Below are positions 24,424 through 32,215 of a DNA stretch of 64,000 bases, in pieces; within the stretch, counting starts at the first letter, position 1, and every line of letters begins with the position of its first letter. Location of the stretch: contig NZ_JACHBS010000001.1 in the NCBI RefSeq assembly GCF_014200395.1, positions 2,294,001-2,358,000 on the forward strand. The letters are read 5' to 3'. Under the pieces are notes generated by a model that had not been told where the DNA came from, did not search any database, and worked only from the letters and a program-made list of their open reading frames with translations. The position numbers and the translations under genes are program-made. This DNA is from Microcella frigidaquae (GTDB lineage Bacteria; Actinomycetota; Actinomycetes; Actinomycetales; Microbacteriaceae).

Positions 24424-25349
24424 GCGCTGACCGCTGAGGGTGAGGGCACCGGCCGAAGGCGCTCGAGCACGGTCGACAGGGGCAGCCGCGCAAGCCAGGC
24501 CTCGCGATCACCGACGCCGAAGGTCATCAACAGATCGTCTCCCGCGCGCGCCGCTCCGGCAACGAACTCCACGCCCCACCCCAGGAGCCTCAACCGTGGG
24601 GAGGCGCTGACAATGGCGCCGCTATCGTTCAGCGACACGAACCGATGCAGATACGCACGGCCAGAGGGCAAGTGATGACTCTCGTGCACGATGAACAGTG
24701 AACCACCGCCGTCGAGTTCCACGGCGCCCGAGCCACCACGTGTGCCGGGCCCGAGGCCCGACGAGCCGTGCTCGACGAGCACGATCGTGCCGGTCTCTGG
24801 GTTGATCGTCACCACGCGCAAAGGATCCCATGAGTAGACGGCGCGAATCTCGCCACGGCGAGCCCACGGCGCCCAGTTCTTCTCGTGCCTCGTCGGGTCA
24901 GGGCTGCCGACGAGCACTTCGCGGAGGCGATCAGTACCGTCAGGCACGAGCAAGGCGATGCGACAGACGCCCGAGTCATCCACGTCACGAACAGTCGCGA
25001 GACCGTGCACGCCGCCGCCGTGAGCGAACAGGCGCACGTCTTCCCAGCCGTGCACCGGAAACGAGGAGGGCTGGCGGTCGGAGACGATCGTCAGCGGTCG
25101 TGGCGCTACAGCTTGGCCATCGGCCCAGTCGAGCAGAACGGTCTCTGACCGGATGGCCGAGTCATCCATCTCGTACCGACCGGCACCCGTCAGGCGATAG
25201 TTGCTGCTGCGTACACCGATGATCGTCGATCCACCGAGCCGCACGATCGAGGGGTTGAACCGTGACCATCCAGGTCGCACCGGGGGAAGCAGTGGGTTCA
25301 GTGACACCATCGGCGCCCATTGCGTGAGCAGGGGCGGCACGGTGACCAT
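24420..25349 (-). CDS. Five-bladed beta-propeller protein resembling GH130-type enzymes
   Basis: 309 residues. The pattern [26 protein letters not shown] and [12 protein letters not shown], followed by [11 protein letters not shown], recalls the GH43/GH130 (glycoside phosphorylase) five-bladed propeller, with acidic residues in the usual central positions. No signal peptide is visible. It is the first gene of an operon with a glycosyltransferase and a collagen-like protein, so it may trim or supply sugars for glycosylation. The family assignment is moderate; activity is not shown. Confidence 0.6.
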   Translation of the reverse strand: MVTVPPLLTQWAPMVSLNPLLPPVRPGWSRFNPSIVRLGGSTIIGVRSSNYRLTGAGRYEMDDSAIRSETVLLDWADGQAVAPRPLTIVSDRQPSSFPVHGWEDVRLFAHGGGVHGLATVRDVDDSGVCRIALLVPDGTDRLREVLVGSPDPTRHEKNWAPWARRGEIRAVYSWDPLRVVTINPETGTIVLVEHGSSGLGPGTRGGSGAVELDGGGSLFIVHESHHLPSGRAYLHRFVSLNDSGAIVSASPRLRLLGWGVEFVAGAARAGDDLLMTFGVGDREAWLARLPLSTVLERLRPVPSPSAVSA

Positions 25350-25356
25350 GCGCGCA

Positions 25357-25362
25357 ACTGTA
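25357..25362 (-). promoter_or_regulatory. -10 box for the propeller-glycosyltransferase-collagen operon
   Basis: On the minus strand TACAGT ends 7 nt before ATG 25349, with no ribosome site between, which fits a leaderless transcript. It drives three genes on the minus strand. Confidence 0.5.
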
Positions 25363-25428
25363 GTGCGGGGCTCGATGCGGGTTCACCTGCCTCTCGAGCG
25401 ACGGCCCGCCGGTAGGCTGGAGCCCGCC

Positions 25429-26538
25429 ATGATCGACCTCGACTTCTCTGAGCGCATCGCCGCCGCCCGCAGCACCTTCGCCGACATCCGCGCCGTCATC
25501 GACGTCGAGCGTCTGGAGGCGGAGATTGCGACGCTCAACGAGCAGGCGGCCGCGCCCGACCTGTGGGACGACACGGCGAACGCGCAGAAAGTGACGAGCG
25601 CGCTCAGCCACCGCCAGGCCGAGCTCAAGCGCATCAGCGAGCTGCAGCAGCGTCTCGACGACCTCGACGTGCTCATCGAGATGGCGCGCGAAGCCGACGA
25701 TGCGGATGCCGCGGCCGAAGCCGCGAGCGAGCTCGACGGCATCGAGGCCACTCTCGCCGAGATGGAGGTGCAGACGCTGCTCGATGGCGAGTACGACGCG
25801 CGCCCCGCCGTCGTCACGATCCGCGCCGGTGCTGGAGGTGTCGACGCGGCCGACTTCGCCGAGATGCTGCTGCGCATGTACCTGCGCTGGGCCGAGCAGC
25901 ACAAGTACCCGACGACGGTCATGGACATCTCCTACGCCGAGGAGGCCGGCATCAAGTCGGCGACCTTCGAGGTGGATGCTCCCCACGCGTTCGGCACCCT
26001 CAGCGTCGAGGCGGGCACCCACCGCCTGGTGCGCATGTCGCCCTTCGGTGCCGCGGGCAAGCGGCAGACGAGCTTCGCCGCCGTCGAGGTGATCCCGCTG
26101 CTGGAGGAGAGCGCCGAGATCGAGATCCCCGAGGGCGACATCCGGGTCGACGTCTTCCGCTCGTCGGGCCCCGGAGGCCAGTCGGTCAATACCACCGACT
26201 CGGCGGTGCGCATCACGCACCTGCCGACCGGCATCGTCGTCTCGATGCAGAACGAGAAGAGCCAGATCCAGAACCGCGCCGCCGCCATGCGCGTGCTGCA
26301 GTCGCGCCTGCTCATCATGCAGCGCGAAGAGGAGGCGGCGAAGAAGAAGGAGCTCGCGGGCACGATCACCGCCAGCTGGGGCGACCAGATGCGCTCGTAC
26401 GTGCTCGCGCCGTACCAGATGGTGAAAGACCTGCGCACCGAGCACGAGGTCAACAACCCCTCGGCCGTGTTCGACGGCGACCTCGACGGCTTCATCGCCG
26501 CCGGCATCAAGTGGCGCAAGCAGAAGCCCACGGAATAG
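25429..26538 (+). CDS. prfB: Peptide chain release factor 2
   Basis: 369 residues. The GGQ peptidyl-tRNA hydrolysis loop is at [17 protein letters not shown] (near residue 248) and the SPF stop-codon anticodon tripeptide is in [12 protein letters not shown]. It terminates translation at UGA/UAA. The frame is continuous, so there is no programmed +1 frameshift of the kind found in E. coli prfB. TAGGCT 10 nt before ATG 25429 may be its -10. It starts the conserved prfB-ftsE-ftsX-smpB order. Confidence 0.95.
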   Translation: MIDLDFSERIAAARSTFADIRAVIDVERLEAEIATLNEQAAAPDLWDDTANAQKVTSALSHRQAELKRISELQQRLDDLDVLIEMAREADDADAAAEAASELDGIEATLAEMEVQTLLDGEYDARPAVVTIRAGAGGVDAADFAEMLLRMYLRWAEQHKYPTTVMDISYAEEAGIKSATFEVDAPHAFGTLSVEAGTHRLVRMSPFGAAGKRQTSFAAVEVIPLLEESAEIEIPEGDIRVDVFRSSGPGGQSVNTTDSAVRITHLPTGIVVSMQNEKSQIQNRAAAMRVLQSRLLIMQREEEAAKKKELAGTITASWGDQMRSYVLAPYQMVKDLRTEHEVNNPSAVFDGDLDGFIAAGIKWRKQKPTE

Positions 26539-26596
26539 CCAGCGACTGGCGAGACCGCCCCCGCACGACACCATCGACGAGCGAGCGCCCGCGCCG

Positions 26597-26602
26597 TAGA
26601 GT
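26597..26602 (+). promoter_or_regulatory. -10 box for the VOC gene
   Basis: TAGAGT ends 6 nt before ATG 26609, with no Shine-Dalgarno in between. A leaderless transcript is likely. Confidence 0.5.
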
Positions 26603-26608
26603 CTCGCC

Positions 26609-26968
26609 ATGGTGAGCATCAGCATCGTCGAGATCCCCGCCCGCGACCTCGAGCGCGCCCGCGCCTTCTACGCGCACGTCTTCGCCGTCGACCTCGAACT
26701 GTCGGAGGTGGACGGCCAGCGCATGGTCTTCTTCCCGACCGCTGATGAGCAGGCGACCGGGCTGGCCCTGACCGAGGGCGAGGACTATGTGCCGAGCAGC
26801 GAGGGGATCCGCCTCTACCTGACCGTCGACGACCTCGAGAGTGTTCTGGCGCGGGCCGTCGAGGCTGGTGGGCAGATCGCCGCGGAGGTCGAGGCCGTCG
26901 AGGGCTGGGGGCGCTACGCGGCCTTCCGCGACCTCGAGGGCACGGTGGTCGGGGTGACGCAGCCCTAG
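26609..26968 (+). CDS. VOC (glyoxalase/bleomycin-resistance) family protein
   Basis: 119 residues with the two beta-alpha-beta-beta-beta units of the vicinal oxygen chelate fold: [19 protein letters not shown] at the start and [16 protein letters not shown] at the end. Members bind divalent metal or act as binding proteins; function here is unknown. It interrupts the usual prfB-ftsE pair and has its own -10 box. Confidence 0.8.
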   Translation: MVSISIVEIPARDLERARAFYAHVFAVDLELSEVDGQRMVFFPTADEQATGLALTEGEDYVPSSEGIRLYLTVDDLESVLARAVEAGGQIAAEVEAVEGWGRYAAFRDLEGTVVGVTQP

Positions 26969-27066
26969 CCGCGGCGGGGGCCAGCATCCGTCGCCGGCGC
27001 CCCGGTCGGCACCTGAGAACCTGGCCGCGCTGGGTGTCGCAGCCCGCCCGCGCCCGCGGCCGCGCC

Positions 27067-27072
27067 TATGCT
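27067..27072 (+). promoter_or_regulatory. -10 box for ftsE-ftsX
   Basis: TATGCT, close to the TATAAT consensus, ends 6 nt before GTG 27079, giving a leaderless ftsE transcript. Confidence 0.55.
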
Positions 27073-27078
27073 GGCCCG

Positions 27079-27810
27079 GTGATTCGATTCGACGAGGTCA
27101 CCAAGGTCTACCGCGGCACGGCGCGGCCCGCGCTCAACGGTGTCAGCCTCGAGATCCTGAGCGGCGAGTTCGTCTTCCTCGTCGGAGCCTCCGGTTCCGG
27201 CAAGTCGACCTTCCTGCGCCTGGTGCTCAAGGAGGAGAAGCCGACCAGCGGAACCATCCACGCGCTGGGGCAGGACCTCGGGCACATCTCCAGCCGCAAG
27301 GTGCCGTACTTTCGGCGCAACCTCGGGGTCGTGTTCCAGGACTTCCGGCTGCTGCCAAACAAGACCGTCTTCGACAACGTCGCATTCTCGCTGCAGGTCA
27401 TCGGCAAGAGCGCCGGCTTCATCCACGAGGCCGTGCCCGACGCCCTGCAGACGGTCGGCCTCGACGGCAAGGCGCAGCGCTACCCGCACGAGCTCTCCGG
27501 CGGTGAGCAGCAGCGCGTCGCCATCGCGCGCGCCGTGGTCAACAAGCCCGCGATCCTGCTCGCCGACGAGCCCACCGGCAACCTCGACCCCGAGACGAGC
27601 GCTGGCATCATGGCTCTGCTCGAGCGCATCAACGCCAACGGCACGACGGTGATCATGGCGACTCACGACGCGGGCATCGTCGACCGCCTGCAGCGGCGCG
27701 TCATCGAGGTCATCGGCGGTCGGGTCGTGCGCGATGAGCGCGGCGGCGGCTACAAGACGCAGGCGACCCCGATCATCGCGCAGGGATTCGGGGCGGAAGG
27801 CGCATCGTGA
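27079..27810 (+). CDS. ftsE: Cell division ATP-binding protein FtsE
   Basis: 243 residues of ABC ATPase. Walker A is GASGSGKST, the Q-loop VVFQDFRLL is typical of FtsE, the signature is [14 protein letters not shown] and Walker B is [12 protein letters not shown]. With FtsX it couples the divisome to peptidoglycan hydrolases. GTG 27079 lies 6 nt after a good -10 box. Its end overlaps the ftsX start by 4 nt. Confidence 0.94.
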   Translation: MIRFDEVTKVYRGTARPALNGVSLEILSGEFVFLVGASGSGKSTFLRLVLKEEKPTSGTIHALGQDLGHISSRKVPYFRRNLGVVFQDFRLLPNKTVFDNVAFSLQVIGKSAGFIHEAVPDALQTVGLDGKAQRYPHELSGGEQQRVAIARAVVNKPAILLADEPTGNLDPETSAGIMALLERINANGTTVIMATHDAGIVDRLQRRVIEVIGGRVVRDERGGGYKTQATPIIAQGFGAEGAS

Positions 27811-28721
27811 GGCTCGGACTCGTTCTCACTGAGGTCGGCCAGGGTCTGCGCCGCAACCTCAGCATGGTCATCTCGGTCGTGCTCGTCACCTTCATCTCGC
27901 TGACCTTCGTCGGTGCGGCGGTGCTGCTGCAGATGCAGATCACGCAGATGAAGTCGTACTGGTTCGACCGCGCCCAGGTCGCCGTGTACCTGTGCACCGA
28001 GTTCTCGACCGTCGGCGGGTGCGACCAGCAGGCGGCGACGCCCGACCAGGTGGCGCTCGTGCAGGCGCAGCTCGAGAGCGAGACGCTCGCGCCGTTCATC
28101 GACACTTTCTACTTCGAGACCCAGGAGGAGGCCTTCGAGCGCTTCCAGGACCAGTTCGCCGGCCAGGCGGTCGCCGACCTCATCACGCCCGAGCTGCTGC
28201 CACAGGCATTCTGGGTGAACCTCGTCGACCCGACGCAGAGCGATATCCTCGTCGACGCCCTCGGCGGACTCGTCGGTGTCGAGAGCATCGTCGACCAGCG
28301 CAGCTACCTCGAGCAGATCTTCGCGATCCTCAACGCCGCGAGCTTCACCGCCATCGGCATCGCGGCCCTCATGCTCGTCGCCGCCGCCCTGCTCATCGCG
28401 ACGACCATCCGACTGAGCGCGTTCTCCCGCAGGCGCGAGATCGGCATCATGCGCCTGGTCGGCGCCTCGAACCGGTTCATCCAGACCCCGTTCATCATCG
28501 AGGGCGTCGTCGCCGCGCTCATCGGCTCGGTGCTCGCCGGGCTCGCCGTCGTCGGCATCGTGCAGTTTTTCGTGCAGGGCTACCTCGCGCAGACGCTGCC
28601 GCTGACCTCGTTCGTCGGGCTGCAGGATGCCCTGCTCGTGGTGCCCATCCTGCTGGCCGCGGGGGCCGTGCTCGCGGCACTCTCGGCGAACGTCGCCATC
28701 ACCCGCTACCTGCGCGTCTAG
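27807..28721 (+). CDS. ftsX: Cell division protein FtsX
   Basis: 304 residues with four membrane helices: one near residue 25, an extracellular domain of about 130 residues, then three at residues 180-205, 230-255 and 270-300. The extracellular domain carries a Cys pair (YLCTEF...GGCDQQ), as in actinobacterial FtsX. The cytoplasmic loop [16 protein letters not shown] is typical. GTG 27807 overlaps ftsE. Confidence 0.93.
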   Translation: MRLGLVLTEVGQGLRRNLSMVISVVLVTFISLTFVGAAVLLQMQITQMKSYWFDRAQVAVYLCTEFSTVGGCDQQAATPDQVALVQAQLESETLAPFIDTFYFETQEEAFERFQDQFAGQAVADLITPELLPQAFWVNLVDPTQSDILVDALGGLVGVESIVDQRSYLEQIFAILNAASFTAIGIAALMLVAAALLIATTIRLSAFSRRREIGIMRLVGASNRFIQTPFIIEGVVAALIGSVLAGLAVVGIVQFFVQGYLAQTLPLTSFVGLQDALLVVPILLAAGAVLAALSANVAITRYLRV

Positions 28722-28740
28722 AACTGGCGACCCTGGCCGG

Positions 28741-28746
28741 TATGCT
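28741..28746 (+). promoter_or_regulatory. -10 box for smpB
   Basis: TATGCT lies 60 nt before the smpB start, just after the ftsX stop. No good -35 is present. smpB also has a normal ribosome site, so this would be a leadered transcript. Confidence 0.45.
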
Positions 28747-28805
28747 GGAAGGCTGTGCTCGACATGGGCGCAGCATCCGCAGGCCGATCGCGCAGGAGGT
28801 GAACC

Positions 28806-29282
28806 GTGCCGAAGGAAAAGGGCGAGAAGGTCGTCGCGACCAACCGCAAGGCGCGGCACGACTACACGATCGAAGACACCTACGAGGCCGGACTCGTTCT
28901 GAGCGGCACCGAGGTGAAGTCGCTGCGCCTGGGGCGCGCGAGCCTCGTCGACGGCTACGGCTACATCGACGGTGGCGAGGCCTGGCTCGACGCCGTGCAT
29001 ATCCCCGAGTACACGCAGGGCACCTGGACCAACCACCCGCCCCGCCGCAAGCGCAAGATGCTGCTGCACAAGGCCCAGATCATCAAGATCAGCCAGAAGG
29101 TGAAAGAGGGCGGTTACACGCTCGTTCCCCTGCGCATCTACTTCAGCGACGGCCGGGCCAAAGTCGAGCTCGCGGTGGCGAAGGGCAAGAAGGAGTACGA
29201 CAAGCGGCACGCGCTGCGCGAGCGGCAGGACAAGCGCGAGGCCGACCGCGCCATGCGCACCCGCAACCGGATGGGCGAGTAG
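28806..29282 (+). CDS. smpB: SsrA-binding protein SmpB
   Basis: 158 residues. The OB-fold core has [30 protein letters not shown] and [18 protein letters not shown]. The C-terminal basic tail ([19 protein letters not shown]) enters the ribosome in trans-translation. GTG 28806 has GGAGGT about 6 nt upstream. The partner tmRNA gene is 2.5 kb downstream. Confidence 0.96.
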   Translation: MPKEKGEKVVATNRKARHDYTIEDTYEAGLVLSGTEVKSLRLGRASLVDGYGYIDGGEAWLDAVHIPEYTQGTWTNHPPRRKRKMLLHKAQIIKISQKVKEGGYTLVPLRIYFSDGRAKVELAVAKGKKEYDKRHALRERQDKREADRAMRTRNRMGE

Positions 29283-29329
29283 CCCGCCGGAGTCCGGGCC
29301 CGCCGCGCCGACCCTCTCCTGCGCCTCGC

Positions 29330-30877
29330 CTAGAAGGTGGTGAGCGGTGCGGTGCCCGTGAGCTGCGGGTCGCGGTGGAACATCGGCCACGAGCCGCGAT
29401 CGTCGACGGTCGCTCCGTCGCTGCCCGGGATCGAGTAGTGGCGGATGACGCTGCGCAGCTGCACGCGACCGGAGACGAGCTCGCCGACATAGCCGGCCAG
29501 GGTCACGCCCACTGTGCCGTCCGGGCGGGCGGTCACGAGCGGCGAGTTCTGCAGGCCGATGCCGTTGATGCTGTGCACGATCTGCCCCGTTCTGCCGTCG
29601 AGGATGCGCAGGCCGCTCGTCGTCGGCACCAGGACGCTCTGGTAGCCGTTGCCGAGGTCGGCCGTGACGACCGAGCCGATGACACCCCCGGTGACGGAGG
29701 TGCGCCAGATCGTCGCGCCGTTCGGGCCTTCCAGCGCCCAGACGCTCGTGCTCGAGGAGGACACCCGCGCGGCGATGACGACGTCGAGCGTTCCATCGCC
29801 CTTGATGTCGGCGAAGGCCGGGCTCGAAGCGGTCGAGCCGTCGAGCTGCTTGCGCCAGACGTCGCCGCACCGGTCGTTGATCATGAAGATGAACTTCGTC
29901 GCCGTCTGGTTCGGGTAGAAGGTGCCGGTGCCGAAGGCGATCCCCGTGCGGCCCTCCGCGAGCACGGGCCCGACGGCGGGGGAGGACTGCACCACCTGGT
30001 TGGTGCGCCGCTCGCACACGAGCCCGCGGTTGGGGTACTTCTCGCCAGCCCGTCCGGTCGGCTTCAGGATGCGCAGGGCGCCGCCGTTGCCGTAGGAGCG
30101 GAAGTACGAGGTTCCCGCGGTCGAATCGGCGCCCACGATCACGTAGTCGCGACCGGTGCCGTACAGGTCGGCCAGTGCGGCCGTGGAGAACGTGGAATCG
30201 GCGGCGACCCACCAGAATCCGGGGATGTTCTTGCCCGACTCGGTGGCGAGCGCGTAGTGCAGCTGTCCCATCGTCGGCGCGTAAGCGTCGAGGGTCGAGG
30301 GGCCCCGCAGGTTGCCGAGCGAGACGGACGCCTTCACGCCGCTCGTGCCCGCCTGCGTGGGGTGCGATCGTGGCGTGACCTTCCACATCACGGCGCCGGT
30401 GTTGCGGATCTTCCAGATGCCGCCCTTGCTCGGGCTCGCGCTGCCGCCCACGCCGACGTAGACGCGTGCCGTGTCTCCGCTGCCGGAGACCGATGGCGTC
30501 GAGTCGACGACGACGCCGCCGGTCTTGACCGGCCAGCCGGGAACCCACGAGCCGTCGGAGAGGTGCAGAGCCCAGATGTTGCCGGCACGGTCGCCGACGA
30601 TGACGGCGGGGCCCCCGTCGTCGAGCGTGCCGACAGTGGGCGAGGAGGTCGCGATGGGCTTGCCGAGCGTGCCGCCGCGGCGCTCCCACTCGAGGCACAG
30701 GGTGTCGCCGCAGTCGTCCGCGGAGGGGGTGACCGTCGTCGACTCCGGGAGGACGGCGGTCGAACCCATGGCGCGCTCGGTCGCGACCGCCGGACTGATG
30801 CCCGCCGACACGAGTAGCGCCGTGCAGACGATCGCCACTGCCCCCGTGCGAATCCGTCGCGAGATGATGCCCGTCAT
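29330..30877 (-). CDS. Secreted FG-GAP/PQQ-like beta-propeller protein
   Basis: 515 residues. A Sec signal peptide (RRIRTGAVAIVCTALLVSAG) ends in a likely AxA site near residue 33. The mature part has repeated blades such as PAVIVGDRAGNIWALHLSDG, ASSPAFADIKGDGTLDVVIAA and SVVTADLGNGYQSVLVP, which resemble FG-GAP/VCBS or PQQ propellers. Two conserved Cys pairs (CGDTLC, CERR...RCGD) suggest extracellular disulfides. No enzyme motif is seen. It faces smpB and converges on it. Confidence 0.7.
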   Translation of the reverse strand: MTGIISRRIRTGAVAIVCTALLVSAGISPAVATERAMGSTAVLPESTTVTPSADDCGDTLCLEWERRGGTLGKPIATSSPTVGTLDDGGPAVIVGDRAGNIWALHLSDGSWVPGWPVKTGGVVVDSTPSVSGSGDTARVYVGVGGSASPSKGGIWKIRNTGAVMWKVTPRSHPTQAGTSGVKASVSLGNLRGPSTLDAYAPTMGQLHYALATESGKNIPGFWWVAADSTFSTAALADLYGTGRDYVIVGADSTAGTSYFRSYGNGGALRILKPTGRAGEKYPNRGLVCERRTNQVVQSSPAVGPVLAEGRTGIAFGTGTFYPNQTATKFIFMINDRCGDVWRKQLDGSTASSPAFADIKGDGTLDVVIAARVSSSSTSVWALEGPNGATIWRTSVTGGVIGSVVTADLGNGYQSVLVPTTSGLRILDGRTGQIVHSINGIGLQNSPLVTARPDGTVGVTLAGYVGELVSGRVQLRSVIRHYSIPGSDGATVDDRGSWPMFHRDPQLTGTAPLTTF

Positions 30878-30984
30878 GATCCCTACCCCCAGCGGCTCGA
30901 TGAGCGAGCCTCGCCGGTCAGGCTAGCGCAGGCGGTGCGACGCCGTTACCCCCGGAGCGGGTGTCACGTTCGCTTCGAGAACGC

Positions 30985-31641
30985 TCACTCCGCGGTGAAT
31001 CGCGCGTCGACCGCGGCCTCCACCACGATGGCCTGGGGCTGAAGGGTGAACCCACCGCCGGCATCGGCGGCCATCGCCATCGCCTTCTCGAAGCGCGGCT
31101 GCGGCCCGCCGCCGTTGCTGCCACCGTCGAGCATTCCCGGGTCGGCGAGGGCCGTCACACGGATGCTCGGCCGCCCCACCGCGGAAGCCAGCGTCTCCGC
31201 GGCCTCGACCGCGTCGGCGACCGCCTGGGCCCGCACGTCGGCCCGGGCCGCCGCGAGGCTCGCGTCGGTGAGCGTCCACTCGATGCCGTCGACCGTCAGC
31301 AGGGGCTCCCCGACGAGCGCGTCGACGAGTACGGCCGCCGCGTCGCTCGGCGTCAGTGCACGCCCCTGCGCGCTCGCGCGGTGCACGAGCGGCGCCTGGC
31401 TGCCGTCGTTGGTCCAGGGGCGCTGGGCGGTCACGGTGAGCTGGTCTACCGACCACTCGATCGCGGAGCCGGCGGCGTGCGACTCGAGCGCCGCGGTGGT
31501 GCGGCCGAGGGCCGCGCGCGCGGCTTCGAGCACCGCATCCCGCTCAGGGCCGTCGCTCGCCACGGTGAACCGCACGGTCGCGCGCTCCGGGGCGAGCTCG
31601 GCCCGGGCGCTGCCGTGCACGGTGAGGGTGAGGTCGGTCAT
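30985..31641 (-). CDS. SIMPL (DUF541) domain protein
   Basis: 218 residues with the SIMPL pattern: LTLTVHGSARAELAPERATVRFTVAS at the start, a Thr-rich strand and the AVADAVEAAETLASAVGRP segment. Members are beta-rich oligomers of unknown function. No signal peptide is obvious. AAGGAG lies 5 nt before ATG 31641; a longer frame up to 31911 overlaps the tmRNA gene and is rejected. Confidence 0.82.
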   Translation of the reverse strand: MTDLTLTVHGSARAELAPERATVRFTVASDGPERDAVLEAARAALGRTTAALESHAAGSAIEWSVDQLTVTAQRPWTNDGSQAPLVHRASAQGRALTPSDAAAVLVDALVGEPLLTVDGIEWTLTDASLAAARADVRAQAVADAVEAAETLASAVGRPSIRVTALADPGMLDGGSNGGGPQPRFEKAMAMAADAGGGFTLQPQAIVVEAAVDARFTAE

Positions 31642-31674
31642 GGCGGCTCCTTCGCGGGAGGGTCGGTGGTGACG

Positions 31675-31683
31675 TATACTGTA
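31675..31683. promoter_or_regulatory. Overlapping divergent -10 candidates
   Basis: TATACT on the plus strand (31675-31680) points to ssrA. TACAGT on the minus strand (31678-31683) points to the SIMPL gene 36 nt downstream. They share bases, so the two promoters may interfere. A -35 is not evident on either side. Confidence 0.35.
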
Positions 31684-31801
31684 GGGCTGCGTCCGATATG
31701 GCGCATGAACGCCCGGCTCGGCCGGGTACGGCAACTCCACAGTGCGTGACAATGACCCGCTCGAGCGACGCCCTGGCCACCACGGCAACGCGAGCGACCG
31801 A

Positions 31802-32173
31802 GGGGATGATCGGTTTCGACATCGCCTGCGAAACGGTGAGAAGCGGGTCGAGGATGCAGGGTTATCTCGTAAACGATCTCTGCAAACAACAGGTGCCAAT
31901 GCTAAGCGCACCGACTTCGCTCTCGCCGCCTAAGGCAGAGTAGATAAGTCCGTCAGCCCGGGTTCGTCTCCGCCCCGGTGTCTGGCGTCATCCAGGAGGC
32001 TCGCTGCGTGCCTGCGTCTCAGGTGCACGCGGGACTTTCACTGAGGCTGGGCTCGTCGACCTAGGGGTCTGCAACAAAGGTCGGAGCCGAGCAGAACGAT
32101 TCAGCAGACTACGCCCGTAGAAGGCTCCGGCTCACAGCGATGGACGGGGGTTCAATTCCCCCCATCTCCACCA
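31802..32173 (+). ncRNA. ssrA: tmRNA (SsrA)
   Basis: The 5' end GGGGATG pairs with CATCTCC near the 3' end, which finishes ACCA with an encoded CCA. The T-arm is GGGGTTCAATTCCCC. The tag frame reads GCC AAT GCT AAG ... GCC GCC TAA, giving ANAKRTDFALAA, followed by the usual pseudoknot region. It rescues stalled ribosomes together with SmpB. Length about 372 nt. Confidence 0.95.
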
Positions 32174-32215
32174 CTGGTCGTTGTCACGCACTGTGGAAAC
32201 TGCCCTCGCAGGCCA

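Noticed and set aside
25429-25560. Programmed frameshift in prfB
   Set aside because: The frame is continuous from ATG 25429 with no in-frame UGA near codon 25, so no frameshift is needed.
27750-30817. Very long frames on both strands (982 and 941 codons) over ftsX, smpB and the propeller gene
   Set aside because: They run across several well-supported genes in other frames and read as Arg/Pro-rich low-complexity text without motifs.
32125-32173. A separate tRNA-like gene
   Set aside because: The T-arm and acceptor end belong to the 3' part of tmRNA, pairing with the 5' end at 31802.
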